Assembly: GCA_028274465.1 (NCBI GenBank)
Contig: CM051456.1
Location: 97,865,050 to 97,929,049, forward strand
Source: Plantago ovata
Taxonomy: Eukaryota; Streptophyta; Magnoliopsida; Lamiales; Plantaginaceae
Direction: 5' to 3'
DNA length: 64,000 bases
Position 1 is the first letter of the stretch. Every line of letters begins with the position of its first letter. This document shows positions 31,301-40,986 of the stretch, in pieces. The notes under the pieces were generated by a model, which was given only the letters and a program-made list of their open reading frames with translations, was not told the origin of the DNA and searched no databases. The position numbers and the translations under genes are program-made.

Positions 31301-33246
31301 AAAGAGCACTTCAAAACAGTCTACAGATTCATGCTAGGCATACGCAAAATCTAGACATTGCTCAATCTTCAGGAGTAAAGAACACGGAAGTCCCCTCCCT
31401 TCCACTTACTACTGGTGAAACTCCAGCTGTTGAGTCTAAAGTGTTTCCCTCCGCAACCACTCAACCACAAGTGAATGAAGCTACAGATTTAGGAACCAAG
31501 GTTGCTGGCCTTGATGAATCTGATGACGAAGAAGATCTCTTCAATTTTTCAGCAAATGAGGAAGAACTGACAAAGAAAGTTGAACCCACAGTGGTTACAA
31601 TTCCTCCTCCATCTCTTGATCACGATGAAGGAGATGCTGAAAGAAGCCGTTTGCTGATAAATGATGATCAATTCGCTACTGAGATCAAAGTTCATTCACT
31701 CACTCCCTCTTTAGTGTCGTTCCCTAATGTTGAGGATTTTACTCCCAGAATTAAGGCACTCATGGCTGTTCACAAAGCCTGCAAAGAAGAGGATGATGCA
31801 CTGCTTGCTGAGAGTCCGCTTGACATTGGCAAGATACTGGCTACTGTGATGAAACGCACTACTTCTCTTACAATAGCTCAGAAAGACATAAGTCTACAAC
31901 ATAAAAGCTATGAAGAAGATTTCAGTCAAGCACTCAAACTGTCTAAAACTGCATTGAAAAAGGCTCAGACTTTCATTGAAGAAAAAGTCGACAATGAGCG
32001 CAGACATGAGGAGAGTTTGGCTTGTATTAAGGAAGAACTGTCTAAGCTAACCAATGATCAGCAAGGCATAATTCTAAAATACAACAGCCTAAGTAAACCT
32101 GCTGAAAATTGCAATGAATTTTTCTCTCTGCACATTCACCCAATGATGCAATCCATGTCTAAGGGGGAAGATAAACAAAGAAAATCTTCAAGAAAGAAAA
32201 CCCCTGTTGAAGCGCCATTGATACTGCCTAGTCCACCTCCCAGAACCTCTAGCTGAAAGAGAGCAAAGTTCAAAGAGACGAGCTGAAATAGATTCTGAGA
32301 GAAATTTAGCAAATCCGAAAAGGAGAAGAACATCTGCTGAAACTCAAGAATACTGTCATACTGAGAGTCATCAAGATCAGAATGAAGATGATGATGATGA
32401 CCAAACAATAGCTCAAGCACTAAGAGCTAGACCAATTACAGCCCTAACTCCTTCTGGCCATTCCAAACATTTATCTTCTAACTCAAGATCTTCAGCAAGT
32501 GATCAAGAAAATGCTAAGTCAAGAAGAAGAAGGCAAAGACAGGAATAAAAGAGGCTAGTCAGCATTGCCATTGGCTCTGGTATTGAATACACAAAGACCA
32601 ACAATGAACAAACAACTCAAAATGTGATCAGAAACCTACATGGTTCCTGGGTCTTAAAGCTGGAAGATTTGTTGGTCAATGATTTCTTTCCAACTGCTAT
32701 ACTGAATCAAATGTACACTTGGATTGAATTAAAAGTTCAAAGAAAAGAAAGGGATCATCCTCCCTACCCAAGAAACATTGCTGCAAAATGGCTGAATCTG
32801 GAAGTCTTAGTAAGAAGAACTTCTATCGGCAAGATAATGAAGCAAGAAGCTGATTTAATCAAACCGATTGATGTTGCTTAGTATAGTGATCTTTAACCAA
32901 GAAGTCAAATAAAAAATATGGCTTGATTCCTTATGAGTATTTTTATCTCACTGCCAAGGATCAAGAAGAAGATCTTCTCTAGTTAAGAAAGATTCATGCT
33001 AACAAGGGAATTTCATATACACAACTTCTCCATGCCAGCAATTGGGGCATGCACTTGTGGGTACTTCACTACAAAGAAATGAATGGTGAAAACCATCATT
33101 ATACTGCCTGCAAGAATGCAAGGATCATTCAACTTGAAGTCCGTAAGCTACTTGAACATTACGAGAAGGACTGTGTTGAATTTTCTGCGCTTGCTGAGAA
33201 GAGTGTAAGGGAGATTCTGAGGAAATCTTCTGCTGGAATAGCTTAA
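28389..33246 (+). pseudogene. S1 post-pol reading frame (position of SIRE 'env-like' ORF), broken
   Basis: About 4.86 kb of decayed coding sequence follows pol. It starts MAPKRQSSKTSKSSKADSAG at 28,389 (basic N-terminus), shifts frame near 28,796, continues at 29,071-29,481, then as the 876-codon frame 29,626-32,256, and ends in fragments at 32,624-32,881 and 33,049-33,246. In soybean SIRE1 the frame after pol was proposed to be envelope-like. I see no convincing signal peptide or membrane helix in any piece here, so 'env-like' describes position only. Composition is acidic with many A-E-T and V-A-E repeats. It is not a complete gene in this copy. Confidence 0.65.
29626..32256 (+). CDS. Longest open part of the S1 post-pol ORF (876 codons)
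   Basis: An uninterrupted frame that opens inside the broken post-pol gene; the first ATG (29,626) need not be a real start. The first 300 residues are low complexity, rich in E, Q, T, S and A with recurrent VAET/IAET. Around residues 300-390 there is a more ordinary segment (NFKITTLTRVAKSVSNWQRY, then FSDLHLHLSNEKKRLSLLRL) that may be a folded domain. An aspartate/glutamate run (DDDEEEEDE, DDDDD) follows at about 425-470. Residues about 740-830 are strongly heptad-like (QALKLSKTALKKAQTFIEEK), a likely coiled coil. The C-terminus is basic. I cannot assign a family. No transmembrane segment is evident. Confidence 0.6.
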   Translation: MVAEQATHQVVETAIAKEPVFETAMVQVPEVAETPQETLFDDASRDAENIGTSSPKTSIDKVQLVLTELSQQMDLEIDDNSNKSIDLFMTSSELKRQDVSAQLVNSETREIVESAKPSQIEQEKKSAEEQVPDNEDVVIAERTESPPALPQQVVNSDISKTSISETISFADIIVSLQTSQDTSQKIAETSAPESTTPVQQVDKVFGNSTKFDNLVLVSNLKLFQDEQFKDASQAPEAMEIVPAQQSVQHELAELQQVNHVPVLDSKTIFQNLPKLNFTLFQAQKETTEVVHITEDLEVSSEELYSNFKITTLTRVAKSVSNWQRYRRMDFSDLHLHLSNEKKRLSLLRLETFVHSILPEELTYSQLMSSSLIALIRENMKAKFKSASPAEQAVMLKGSFVPVVADPHKINEEEEVTSAAMYKHLELVILTDDDEEEEDENIPKDPSDDEGKDSKEKKDDDDDNQGPSPDAGGVKLTVAETEHQDTENQQADQTTSQHQESTPAPAETSTQATEQVVETEEEYARKCVEMKLGKNKLSDAELTLLDAKVTEPNLDDEDYQRALQNSLQIHARHTQNLDIAQSSGVKNTEVPSLPLTTGETPAVESKVFPSATTQPQVNEATDLGTKVAGLDESDDEEDLFNFSANEEELTKKVEPTVVTIPPPSLDHDEGDAERSRLLINDDQFATEIKVHSLTPSLVSFPNVEDFTPRIKALMAVHKACKEEDDALLAESPLDIGKILATVMKRTTSLTIAQKDISLQHKSYEEDFSQALKLSKTALKKAQTFIEEKVDNERRHEESLACIKEELSKLTNDQQGIILKYNSLSKPAENCNEFFSLHIHPMMQSMSKGEDKQRKSSRKKTPVEAPLILPSPPPRTSS

Positions 33247-33489
33247 GTCCCTTGTAAAAGCTTTGTTTATTTTTGTTTGCTGATTTTTGTAGTTATCTCT
33301 GAACTTTCTTGTAAACTTACTGAAAGATAACTATCAGCAATAAGCTTTTGACTCTTATTGGTTCTTGATTATGCAATCTACTTATGCTTACTGTTTTATT
33401 ATTCAAGTATGTTTTGCATTATTCAACTGATTTATTCAACATCAGAAACCTCTAAAAGGGTAACAATTAATTTAGCCATGGATTGCTAA

Positions 33490-33507
33490 CATTAAAAGGG
33501 GGAAATT
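33490..33507 (+). promoter_or_regulatory. S1 polypurine tract
   Basis: AAAAGGGGGAAATT directly precedes the 3' LTR start at 33,508; this is the classical copia purine tract. Confidence 0.9.
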
Positions 33508-35024
33508 TGTTAGGAAACTTGTAATTTTGATGAGCAATTAACCATGCTAAATTAAGTAAAGTCCAGTAACTAGTACTCTTAAGGTCCATAGGAATTTAGA
33601 ATTTTAATGACATTGTAAAAGAGGAACGTTTGCTGAAGACTTAGTGTAGGTACTAGTTAGGTGCTTTAGTTTTGCGGATGATGTACTTTGTTTTAACAAA
33701 CGAACTATTGAAGCACTAGAACCGTTCAGAAACTTGAAGAATTCGAAGATTTAAGACTAAAGAAGATTTCTGAAGATGCTATCTACAAAGGCACATGTTG
33801 CTCTGAAAGTGGAAACTTCAGCAACAGCTTGCATAAATGAAAATCTATATGACATAGTAGGTTGTGCTTGCTGAAACTGAGACTGACCGCTTGCTGAAAA
33901 ACATATGTGACCTTCTTGCTGAAAGTACTTGCATTTACGCTCCAACGTTCATATTTGAATTTCATTCAAATGAACATTAAATGCAAAAGTAAGCATGCGA
34001 AGAACATGAAGACTAGAAGACAAATGAAGGACGCTGCTAAAAGTACAAAAGCAAGATAGTGACATCTTAAGGAAAAAAGCCTTAGAATTTGAAATTCAAA
34101 CGGCTCCCTTGATTCACTATAAATATAGGACATCCGGCAAAGAGTAGAAGTGTGTCAACAACGTGATCAAACTCTCACTTGTGCTTAAACACTCATCTTT
34201 CTTACTCTTTACTGCATATTGATCCGTTCCAAGACTTAAAACTTGAAACAAAAGCTACTTGTGAAGAAGTAGAACATTCACGGCTAAGAAATTAGTTAAG
34301 TGTTCTTTGTTTCGAACAAGAACAAGTCTTGACACCAGAAACAACTTAACTTGTTTACTGCAAAGTATTCAAAGTTTTGTTTCTTAGATTACTTGTTATA
34401 GCTGAATAAGTTATACTCAAGTCATCTCATCCCAAACCTTTCTAACTGATAAACACCTTTTTTCAGGCGTGAAATTCAGGGAGAATTTAATCAAGCATAG
34501 TGTTGCTGATTATAAGTCCCAAGTTTGGTGGAGAACAAGGTTTCGTTCTCTAGTTAGGTTGGAAACGAAACAATTGTGCTTTGGTTTCTGTTGAATCGCT
34601 CTAGATAGGTGTAGTAAGGAACCTCAAACTTATCTTAGTGGATTCAGTCCTAGAAAGGACAAAGTGGATTAGTTGAGAGATTACGCCACTCTCAGATACC
34701 ACTATAAAAGTGTTTGTGTGATTTACTTTACTGCATTTAGTTTTCAGCAAGCTTATCTATTTGTACACTGTCACTCTGCTCACTTGCTGAAACTAGCACT
34801 TACTGAGAAGCACTTATTGTATAAAGACTTCCGCACTCTGTTTTTAAGTACCAGTAATACCAGTTGCTGAAAAGTAACTAGTACTTGCTGAGAAAGTTAA
34901 GTATCAGCAAACTCATTACTGAAAAGTAATAAGCCCTTGCTGAGAAAGTTTTTAAACGACGAAAGTTTGAAAAGACTATTCACCCCCCCCCCTAGTATTT
35001 TCTTGTTGTTTAAAGGGACCAACA
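33508..35024 (+). repeat. S1 3' LTR
   Basis: It runs TGTTAGGAAACTTG to GGGACCAACA, with a TATA box CTATAAATA at 34,117-34,125 and a C10-12 run near its end (34,982-34,992). TTGCTGAAA-like motifs occur about a dozen times in it. Confidence 0.9.
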
Positions 35025-35487
35025 AAATTAATTTTGCAAAATACTTTTTTACCTCGTCATAATTTTGGATTTTTAAGTTGACCAAACAACTTAACTGAAT
35101 TTTATTGCAGAATGAACCCCAAAAACGTTTATGTTCAAAATAAAGCCCCAATTTTATTGCAAAATCAAACCAGAAAACTTTATATTTCAAAGGGTCCATA
35201 ACATTTTAGCACCCTCTTAGCGTCCCTAATAACGTAATAGACCATGTTAGATTATCAATTACATTTAAGGGACCGAATTTGACCAACAGCCGCTTTAGGC
35301 ACTGTTCCAAAATTGGATTTTGTTCCAGCCAAACACGTGTGGACCAAAATGTAATTGATTTAAACAAAACTTAACTTGAACGTAATTTTTTTGTTGACTT
35401 TGAATTTAAAAAAACTGTTGAATCTATATTTACCCATAATTACTATTTTTAAAATTATTATATGTTATTATTATTAGTTTCCCTTTC
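35025..35487. other. Unassigned AT-rich sequence right of S1
   Basis: No coding frame or recognisable element. Phrases such as TAATTGATTTAAAC and AAATGTAATTGAT recur at 36,060-36,080, so this and the sequence right of the palindrome cluster may be flanks of one repeat. Confidence 0.4.
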
Positions 35488-35935
35488 AGATTTTTGTTTC
35501 TTTCCTTTTCTTTTTTTTTTCTTTTCTTTTTCCTCCCCCCTTCTTCTTCTTCATCAAGCTCCGACACCGAAAAAATTCCAGAGTCGGAGTTGGATCTTTT
35601 AATAGCTCCAAATCGGAGCTGTTTAACAGCTCCGACCGGAGCTGTAAAAACTCAGATCAGAGATGTTGAAACAGCTTCGATTCGGAGCTTTTACAGCTCC
35701 AGCTCCAAATCGGAGCTGATTAACAGCTCCGACCGGAGCTGTAAAAGCTCCGACAGCTTCACAGCTCTGATTCAGAGGTTTTACAGCTCCAAATCGGAGC
35801 TGTCAACAACTCTAAATCGGAGCTGTTAACAGCTCCGACTCCGGCACCGGAATTTTTCTGGTGCCGGAGCTTGATGAAGAAGGGGGAAGGAAAAAGAAAA
35901 GAAAAGGAAAAAAAAACAAAAAACATAAAAATAAA
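35488..35935. repeat. Foldback unit 1: AGCTCCGATCGGAGCT palindromes between inverted arms
   Basis: The left arm is pyrimidine-rich and ends TCTTCATCAAGCTCCGACACCG (about 35,495-35,575); the right arm is its inverse, CCGGAGCTTGATGAAGAAGG then a purine tract (about 35,838-35,925). Between them are about nine units of the palindrome AGCTCC(G/A)A(C/T)CGGAGCT(G), for example 35,604-35,620, 35,629-35,643 and 35,673-35,689. Open frames through it are produced by the repeat. Confidence 0.85.
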
Positions 35936-36154
35936 AAGAAAAGAAAGAAAAAAGGGTAAAACCCTTTTTTTTACTAAGGCCATGTTTGGATGGTCTGGTT
36001 TGAGAGGATGGCATTTTGGTGAATAATGTAAAATCAACTCCAAAAATCAAATTTTGTCCCTAAAATGTAATTGATAATCTAAGGGGGTTTTTTATGAAAT
36101 ACAACCTCATAAATAAAATCCAAAAAAATATATATATATATGAACAACTGGCCG
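35936..36154. other. Unassigned sequence between palindrome clusters
   Basis: AT-rich, containing GGCCATGTTTGGATGG (35,979 onward), a string reminiscent of PIF/Harbinger-type termini, but no partner was found. No gene. Confidence 0.3.
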
Positions 36155-36420
36155 GAACTGTAGCAGCTCCAATCGGATCTGCCAGAGCTCTGGCCTGGAT
36201 TTGCAGCTCCGATTCGGAGCTCCAAAGCTTTGTTCCGTTCTGGAGCTGTAATAAGCTCGATCGGAGCTTATTAGAGATTCGGTTAGAGCTATGATTAGGC
36301 CCAGTCAGAGCTTGAGCTCCCATCAGAGCTTATATTCCGGCACCGGGGCTAAAGAAGAAGGACTTAGGAGGAAGAAGTACCAGGGAGGAAGAAGATAGAA
36401 AGAAAAAAAACAAAAAAGAT
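36155..36420. repeat. Foldback unit 2, left arm: AGCTCCGATCGGAGCT palindromes then purine tract
   Basis: About five degenerate palindrome units (AGCTCCAATCGGATCT, AGCTCCGATTCGGAGCT, AGCTCGATCGGAGCT and others) are followed by TTCCGGCACCGGGGCT and a purine tract. It pairs in inverse orientation with 37,325-37,610. Confidence 0.75.
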
Positions 36421-37324
36421 AAGGGCATGTTTGGTTTGAAGTAAGTGAATAGTGCTTGCTTATTTGGTCAATTCAAAATTTGGAAAATGGACATTAGTGT
36501 ATTTGTTTGGATAGTGGATGCAAAGAGGCTCAATAGTAGGGGTACTATATGATATTATGTTTAGTATCGAATTGTTAAAGTCATAACCATTTTACTAAAC
36601 GTTAAACATTTACTTATAATTTGCAAAAGTTCTTTTATTTTACAAATACTACAAATAAATTTTAAACTTATTAAATCCATAAATTAATTACTTTTACTTT
36701 GCACACAAATTCTCCAAAAAGCAAACACTATCTCATCAATACAAATTTTAAACATTACCTTAGCCTAATAAATAGTCTAATTATGCTAATCATGAGGTAT
36801 TTCTTCTTTAATTTGTGTTTATTAGTTAATATTTTCAAGTAATGTTTGTCTAAATTGCACCACTCAACTCTAAACGCCGGAAAAGAGTAGTACCGAACTA
36901 AACTACCACTATTGAAGATTTTAAAGCCACTTAATATTATTTCTCATCAAATAATTACATGGAAAAGTTAGTGTATTTCTGGTGAATCAAATGGTGCCAC
37001 AATATAATAACTATGTCAATATTATTTTTATAATGAAAAGAAATGACATGGAAAATAAGACCCAAATTGACCAATCAATGTGCCACATCATAAATTCGAT
37101 GAAGTAATTAATTAATTGCAAGAAAGTAATACATATAAGATCAAATATGTATCGACCAATCAGAATTGATCATTTTATTTTGAATTAATTACATCTACCA
37201 CCCCTACCAAGGACACACTTTTCAAATAAACCCAGCTTGCTCCGTTTATTACATCCTAACCCAAAACGGAATCCGGCATTGACTCAGGGCAAATCCAATA
37301 TTTTGTTCTGGGCAAAACACCATG
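36421..37324. other. Spacer between foldback arms
   Basis: About 0.9 kb of AT-rich DNA. It starts GGGCATGTTTGGTTTG and has no coding frame. It may be a separate insertion or the body of a foldback element. Confidence 0.4.
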
Positions 37325-37610
37325 CCCTTACTAGTTTTTTTATTTTATTTTCTGTTTTCTTTCTTTCTTCTACTCTCTTCTTTTATATTTTTTTCCCTTT
37401 TTTCTATTTTCTTTTTCCTTTTTTGTAAAAGCTAACTCCGGTACTGGAGTTGACAGCTCCGATCGGAGCTGTGGAAGCTCCGATCGGAGCAGCTCCGCAA
37501 AGCTCCAATCGGAGCATACACAGCTTCAATCATCAGAGCTTATCACTGCTCCGATTAGAGCTGTGCAAAGCTCCAATCGGAGCAATGTTACACAACTCCG
37601 ATTACTGTTC
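37325..37610. repeat. Foldback unit 2, right arm: pyrimidine tract then palindromes
   Basis: A near-pure T/C tract (about 37,330-37,425) is followed by AACTCCGGTACTGGAGTT and five to six units including the exact AGCTCCGATCGGAGCT (37,455-37,470) and AGCTCCGATCGGAGC (37,476-37,490). Confidence 0.8.
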
Positions 37611-38846
37611 ATCGTCTTCTTCATATTTTTATTATTAATTTATTTTTTATGTTTTATAAATAATTTTAGAATTATTTTGAAATACAAATCTTATAGGGGT
37701 TTAACGTCTTGCAATAATTTTATGGACCAGTTTGAAGTATAGTTACGTTTTTAGTGTTAATTTTGTAAAAAATAAAATATTTGGGATAAATGTGTAATAA
37801 ATGAAACTTAATGTTGTTTGGTAAATTTTGAAATCCAAAATTCCGGTAGGGATAGAAACGTCATTTCCATCTCTTAGAGCGCAAAGTCAAATTCGTGGGC
37901 TAGGATGTAATTATAATTGTTTAGTAAGGGTAATATATGTAATAAAAACTTTAGGTGGCTAGGTTGTAATAAGAAACATAGTAGGGGTACCAAACGTAAT
38001 TGCCCCTTTTATTTTTTACTCACCTATATAAGGAACTCATTCTTTATCAGAAAACTCATAATTTCACAATACTCGAATTCAGAAGCCAGAATCCTAGATT
38101 TTAGAGCTCAAACATAAGTGAAGAAGCCAATACCATGCGAAGAATATCGAAGTCACCTTCCTAAGGTTTTCTAGCAAGAACTCAATCTAGAAGTTCTTCA
38201 AGAAAACCAAAGAAATTCAAGAACAAGTCCCGACGACCCTTGATGTATCATCGGTAAAAGATTTAATCCAACCGTGAAGTTCGTGAAGGCACTTGTTCGA
38301 ATATTGAAGACTAATTCAAGATCGAGTCCCTGGAACCCTTGAAGAAGTGTTTGTTGTGAAGATCAAGTTAAATCCTCAACGTTCAATCCAAGATCAAGTG
38401 TAAGCCCTTGCATTGACACCATCCAAATCAAACCAAATCCATGTCAAGTTCGAGATCAAGCTGTGAAGGCACTCGAATAGATGCACTCAATTCAAACCCT
38501 CCATCTTAATCAAGATCAAGTACAAAATCCCTTGAAAAGGATAGAGATACACAACTCAAGAAGCTCAATGCAAAGTTAGTGACATCTCTCACAAAGTCTG
38601 TTAAGTTAACAAGCGATCGCTGCCAACTTAAAGTGAAATTTTTTAACAAGCTGTAAAGGCCCTTGAATCAACAAGAACAAGAAGTTATCAAGTGTTAACT
38701 CCAACTTTAAACAAGTCAAAGCATTGACAAAGAACAAGATGTGAAGTCCCTTTAGTCAACAAATTAGACTTACAAGTCAACTAAGAGAAGACCAAAGTAC
38801 TAATTAAAGTCGCTCAACATCTCAAAAGTCAAGCTATAGATGTTTT
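37611..38846. other. Unassigned region with a TATA-like promoter
   Basis: No supportable coding frame. TATATAAG at 38,025-38,032 is followed by an A/C-rich leader-like stretch. From 38,150 the sequence is full of CAAGATCAAG and TCAAG words without an open frame, reminiscent of an untranslated leader of a retroelement. The identity is unknown. Confidence 0.35.
38025..38032 (+). promoter_or_regulatory. TATA-like box in the unassigned region
   Basis: CCTATATAAGGAAC in a good plant context, with an A/C-rich start region 25-40 bases downstream. No coding frame follows within 1 kb, so its use is unknown. Confidence 0.35.
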
Positions 38847-39007
38847 TACGGTACGATCATAACAGGTGGAGGATCGAACATGCTTTTATGCTCTTCTTAG
38901 TTTTGGATTGAGGGTGTCTTTATTTTGTGCATTTATGATGCACTTGACCTTTGTATTATTTTCTTTTGATATTAATAAAAAAATTCTATTTCAAAAAAAA
39001 AAAAAAA
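38847..39007 (+). mobile_element. 5'-truncated LINE 3' end
   Basis: About 160 bases ending TTTTGATATTAATAAAAAAATT...CA(A)15. The tail wording (GGTGTCTTTATTTTGTGCATTT, TTGTATTATTTTC, TTAATAAAA) is that of plant L1-type 3' ends. It is flanked by similar 13-15 base strings, CTATAGATGTTTT (38,834-38,846) and CTATAGATATGTTTT (39,009-39,023), fitting a target site duplication with small indels. Confidence 0.7.
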
Positions 39008-39143
39008 TCTATAGATATGTTTTGAAGAGTTAAATCATCAAAGGAAATATGGAGATTGTAATCTTAAATATTTCAACTTAATTTGATGAATGATTGTTGG
39101 GTGTTGAAAGTGGTCAAGTAGGAGACTGAATGACGAAGAAGTT

Positions 39144-39500
39144 CAGGCTGTTTGGGTTTGATCTTGTCTTTGGTATTTTGTTAAATTTAACAAAAGCCGG
39201 AATAGTGACTAAACTAAGGGTTTTGTTAGTTTAGTTTTTGACGTTGTTGTTGGGTTTAAATTAAAAAGTATGAGTGGTAGGGTAGTAGGATATTTATAGG
39301 CATAATAATGAGTGTTGTAAGAGAATGTAAGAGAATGTGTAAGAGAATGTTTTTTGATTTGTTTAATGATGTGTTGGCATGTATTGGGATTGGTGAGAGA
39401 TTGTGTGGGGTTATTTAAATAGTGGGAGGATTATTTATTGTTGAGTTGAATTGGTTTTTTATAAATTATAAAATCTGAATTATTAAATAAAAAAACAAGA
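39144..39500. repeat. X 3' terminal region, long inverted match to YA and YB 3' ends
   Basis: About 350 bases match, in inverse orientation, 52,030-52,384 and 57,120-57,467, including TTTGTTAAATTTAACAAAAGCC near the end and the GAGAATGT short repeats. It differs from the 5'-type end, which has TTAATTAAC. Short AAGAGAATGT repeats (39,318-39,350) vary in copy number between copies. Confidence 0.88.
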
Positions 39501-40125
39501 AAAATGTTTTTTTTTTTTTCCGAAAATGAAATGGAGGAAAAAAACAGGGAATTTTTTTTTTTCATAATTATGCGATTTGGGCAATATTTTTTGGAAGGAA
39601 ATAATTCTAAGTAATTTATTGTTGAGTTGAATTGGATTATTATAAATTAAAAAATTGGAAATATTAAATTTAAGAAAAAGAAAAACGGTTTTTTTCGGAA
39701 AAAATAATTACCAACTTGTTAATTATGCGATTTGGGCAACATTTTTGGAAGCAACTAATTATAAGTAAAAGTGAAAGATTTAAACAAAGTAGTACAACAA
39801 TATTATTACACATCATAAGTACTTAAATTTAATACAATAACATTATAATGTGCTTGAACTACGTCACTGAAAGCACAAATCAAAGTTTTGAATTACATAT
39901 GAGGCGTTGATGCACCGGAAACTTATTTATAGCAAAACCTTAAAGATAAAAATAGAACAATAACGAGAATAAATGGACGACATATCGACCACAGAGTAGA
40001 ATGACATCAACAGAAGGTGACGACATACGTTGAAGTATATAATATCGTAACATAAACCTGAAAAAGTGCAACACATCTCCACGGCATCATATTGTGTAAA
40101 ACGCCTGCTCCGACTGCAGGTTGGC
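39501..40125. other. X 3' non-coding region
   Basis: AT-rich sequence between the terminal region and the last gene. I see nothing coding; it would be the 3' untranslated region of the gene at 40,126-40,813. Confidence 0.5.
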
Positions 40126-40813
40126 CTAGTGGTTCCATGGCCAATTCGCCCCTGTCTCGAATCGGTCCTCCTCGTCCTCGCTGTCAGAGCTGTCATTAGG
40201 CGAATGTGTGAAAGAAGGATCGATCAATTGGCTCTCTGGATCTGGTTGGAAAAAATCCCCAAGACGAGGGCCAGCGCGGTAGATGCGATCGAATTGCGTG
40301 GCAAAGAAAGTACTATTGAGCATTTGCTCATCCTGCTCTATGGCAGATAAATATTGCCTTGCCACCGGCCACATCTGCGTATAGTATGTAAAAAATATTG
40401 AAGAGTTAGTGTTTAGTCAAGTACATAATTGTAATCATACATAAAGGGATATCTGGTGTTTATACCGTACGAATCCCTGGAAATAGAACACGGGGAATGT
40501 ACAACGTAGTCGGGTTCCTGTGCAGCTCAACCCCTGGCAGCCTAGTAACCCAGGCCCACGCATTGTAACGCAAGACCCATCTACTGAAAGACTCAAGGAC
40601 GGTGTCCTTTGAGAAGCATGACATAGGAAATGAGGCATGCATCTCAGTGGTCCAGTACATTAGAAGCCTCCGCTCAACAATCGCTCGATTAAATGTCTCT
40701 TCAGCATGCCTAGCCTCGGCTGCAAGGAGAAGAACACGATTGTGATGCTCCGCCTCAAACTGAACGACAACTTCATTGTGACGGCAATTGTCCACGCATA
40801 TATATGTCGGCAT
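40126..40813 (-). CDS. X gene P4, unknown protein, possible diverged SANT-like
   Basis: Two exons, 40,813-40,466 and 40,374-40,126, joined at phase 0 (donor GTATAAAC, acceptor ATACGCAG), giving about 198 residues. Key stretches are VLRYNAWAWVTRLPGVELHR, LYIPRVLFPGI, then MWPVARQYLSAIEQDEQML and GDFFQP, with an acidic C-terminus (DSSDSEDEEDRF). P3 next to it has the same two-exon plan and the same landmarks, so the two are tandem duplicates. The W...RYN...P-G spacing and the intron just after it resemble P1 and the Y gene, suggesting a diverged Myb/SANT-like origin; this is inference from short motifs. No catalytic motif is seen. Both exons are open and splice sites are good, so it may be functional. 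Confidence 0.55.
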
Positions 40814-40986
40814 CCTGCTTTACATTTTATAGAAAAACGAAAAGGTTCAATACAAGAATTGGGTAAAGCTGTTAAAGTTCAATTCATTATACACATAGTA
40901 ATGAGCGTAGACCAAAATGTCACAAAAGAAACGATAATCATACTATGCATCTAGTATACCACAACGAACAAAGGTTGGGTGTGTTA

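Larger units (their letters stand above)
21804..35024 (+). mobile_element. S1: SIRE-like Ty1/copia element, 5'-truncated
   Basis: The 3' LTR is complete (33,508-35,024, 1,517 bases, TGTTAGGAAACT...GGGACCAACA). Only the last 271 bases of the 5' LTR remain. Primer site, gag, pol (PR-IN-RT-RH) and a very long extra reading frame after pol follow in the order known for the SIRE/Maximus group. The coding region is decayed. About seven differences by eye between the 271 shared LTR bases suggest a few percent divergence, older than C1. The motif TTGCTGAAA and its complement are scattered through LTR, coding and spacer regions. Confidence 0.88.

Noticed and set aside
28389-33246. Calling the S1 post-pol ORF an envelope gene
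   Set aside because: No signal peptide or transmembrane segment is visible; only its position matches the SIRE 'env-like' ORF.
35494-37638. Serine-rich frames across the palindrome clusters
   Set aside because: Translations of AGCTCCGATCGGAGCT repeats; no start context, no domain.
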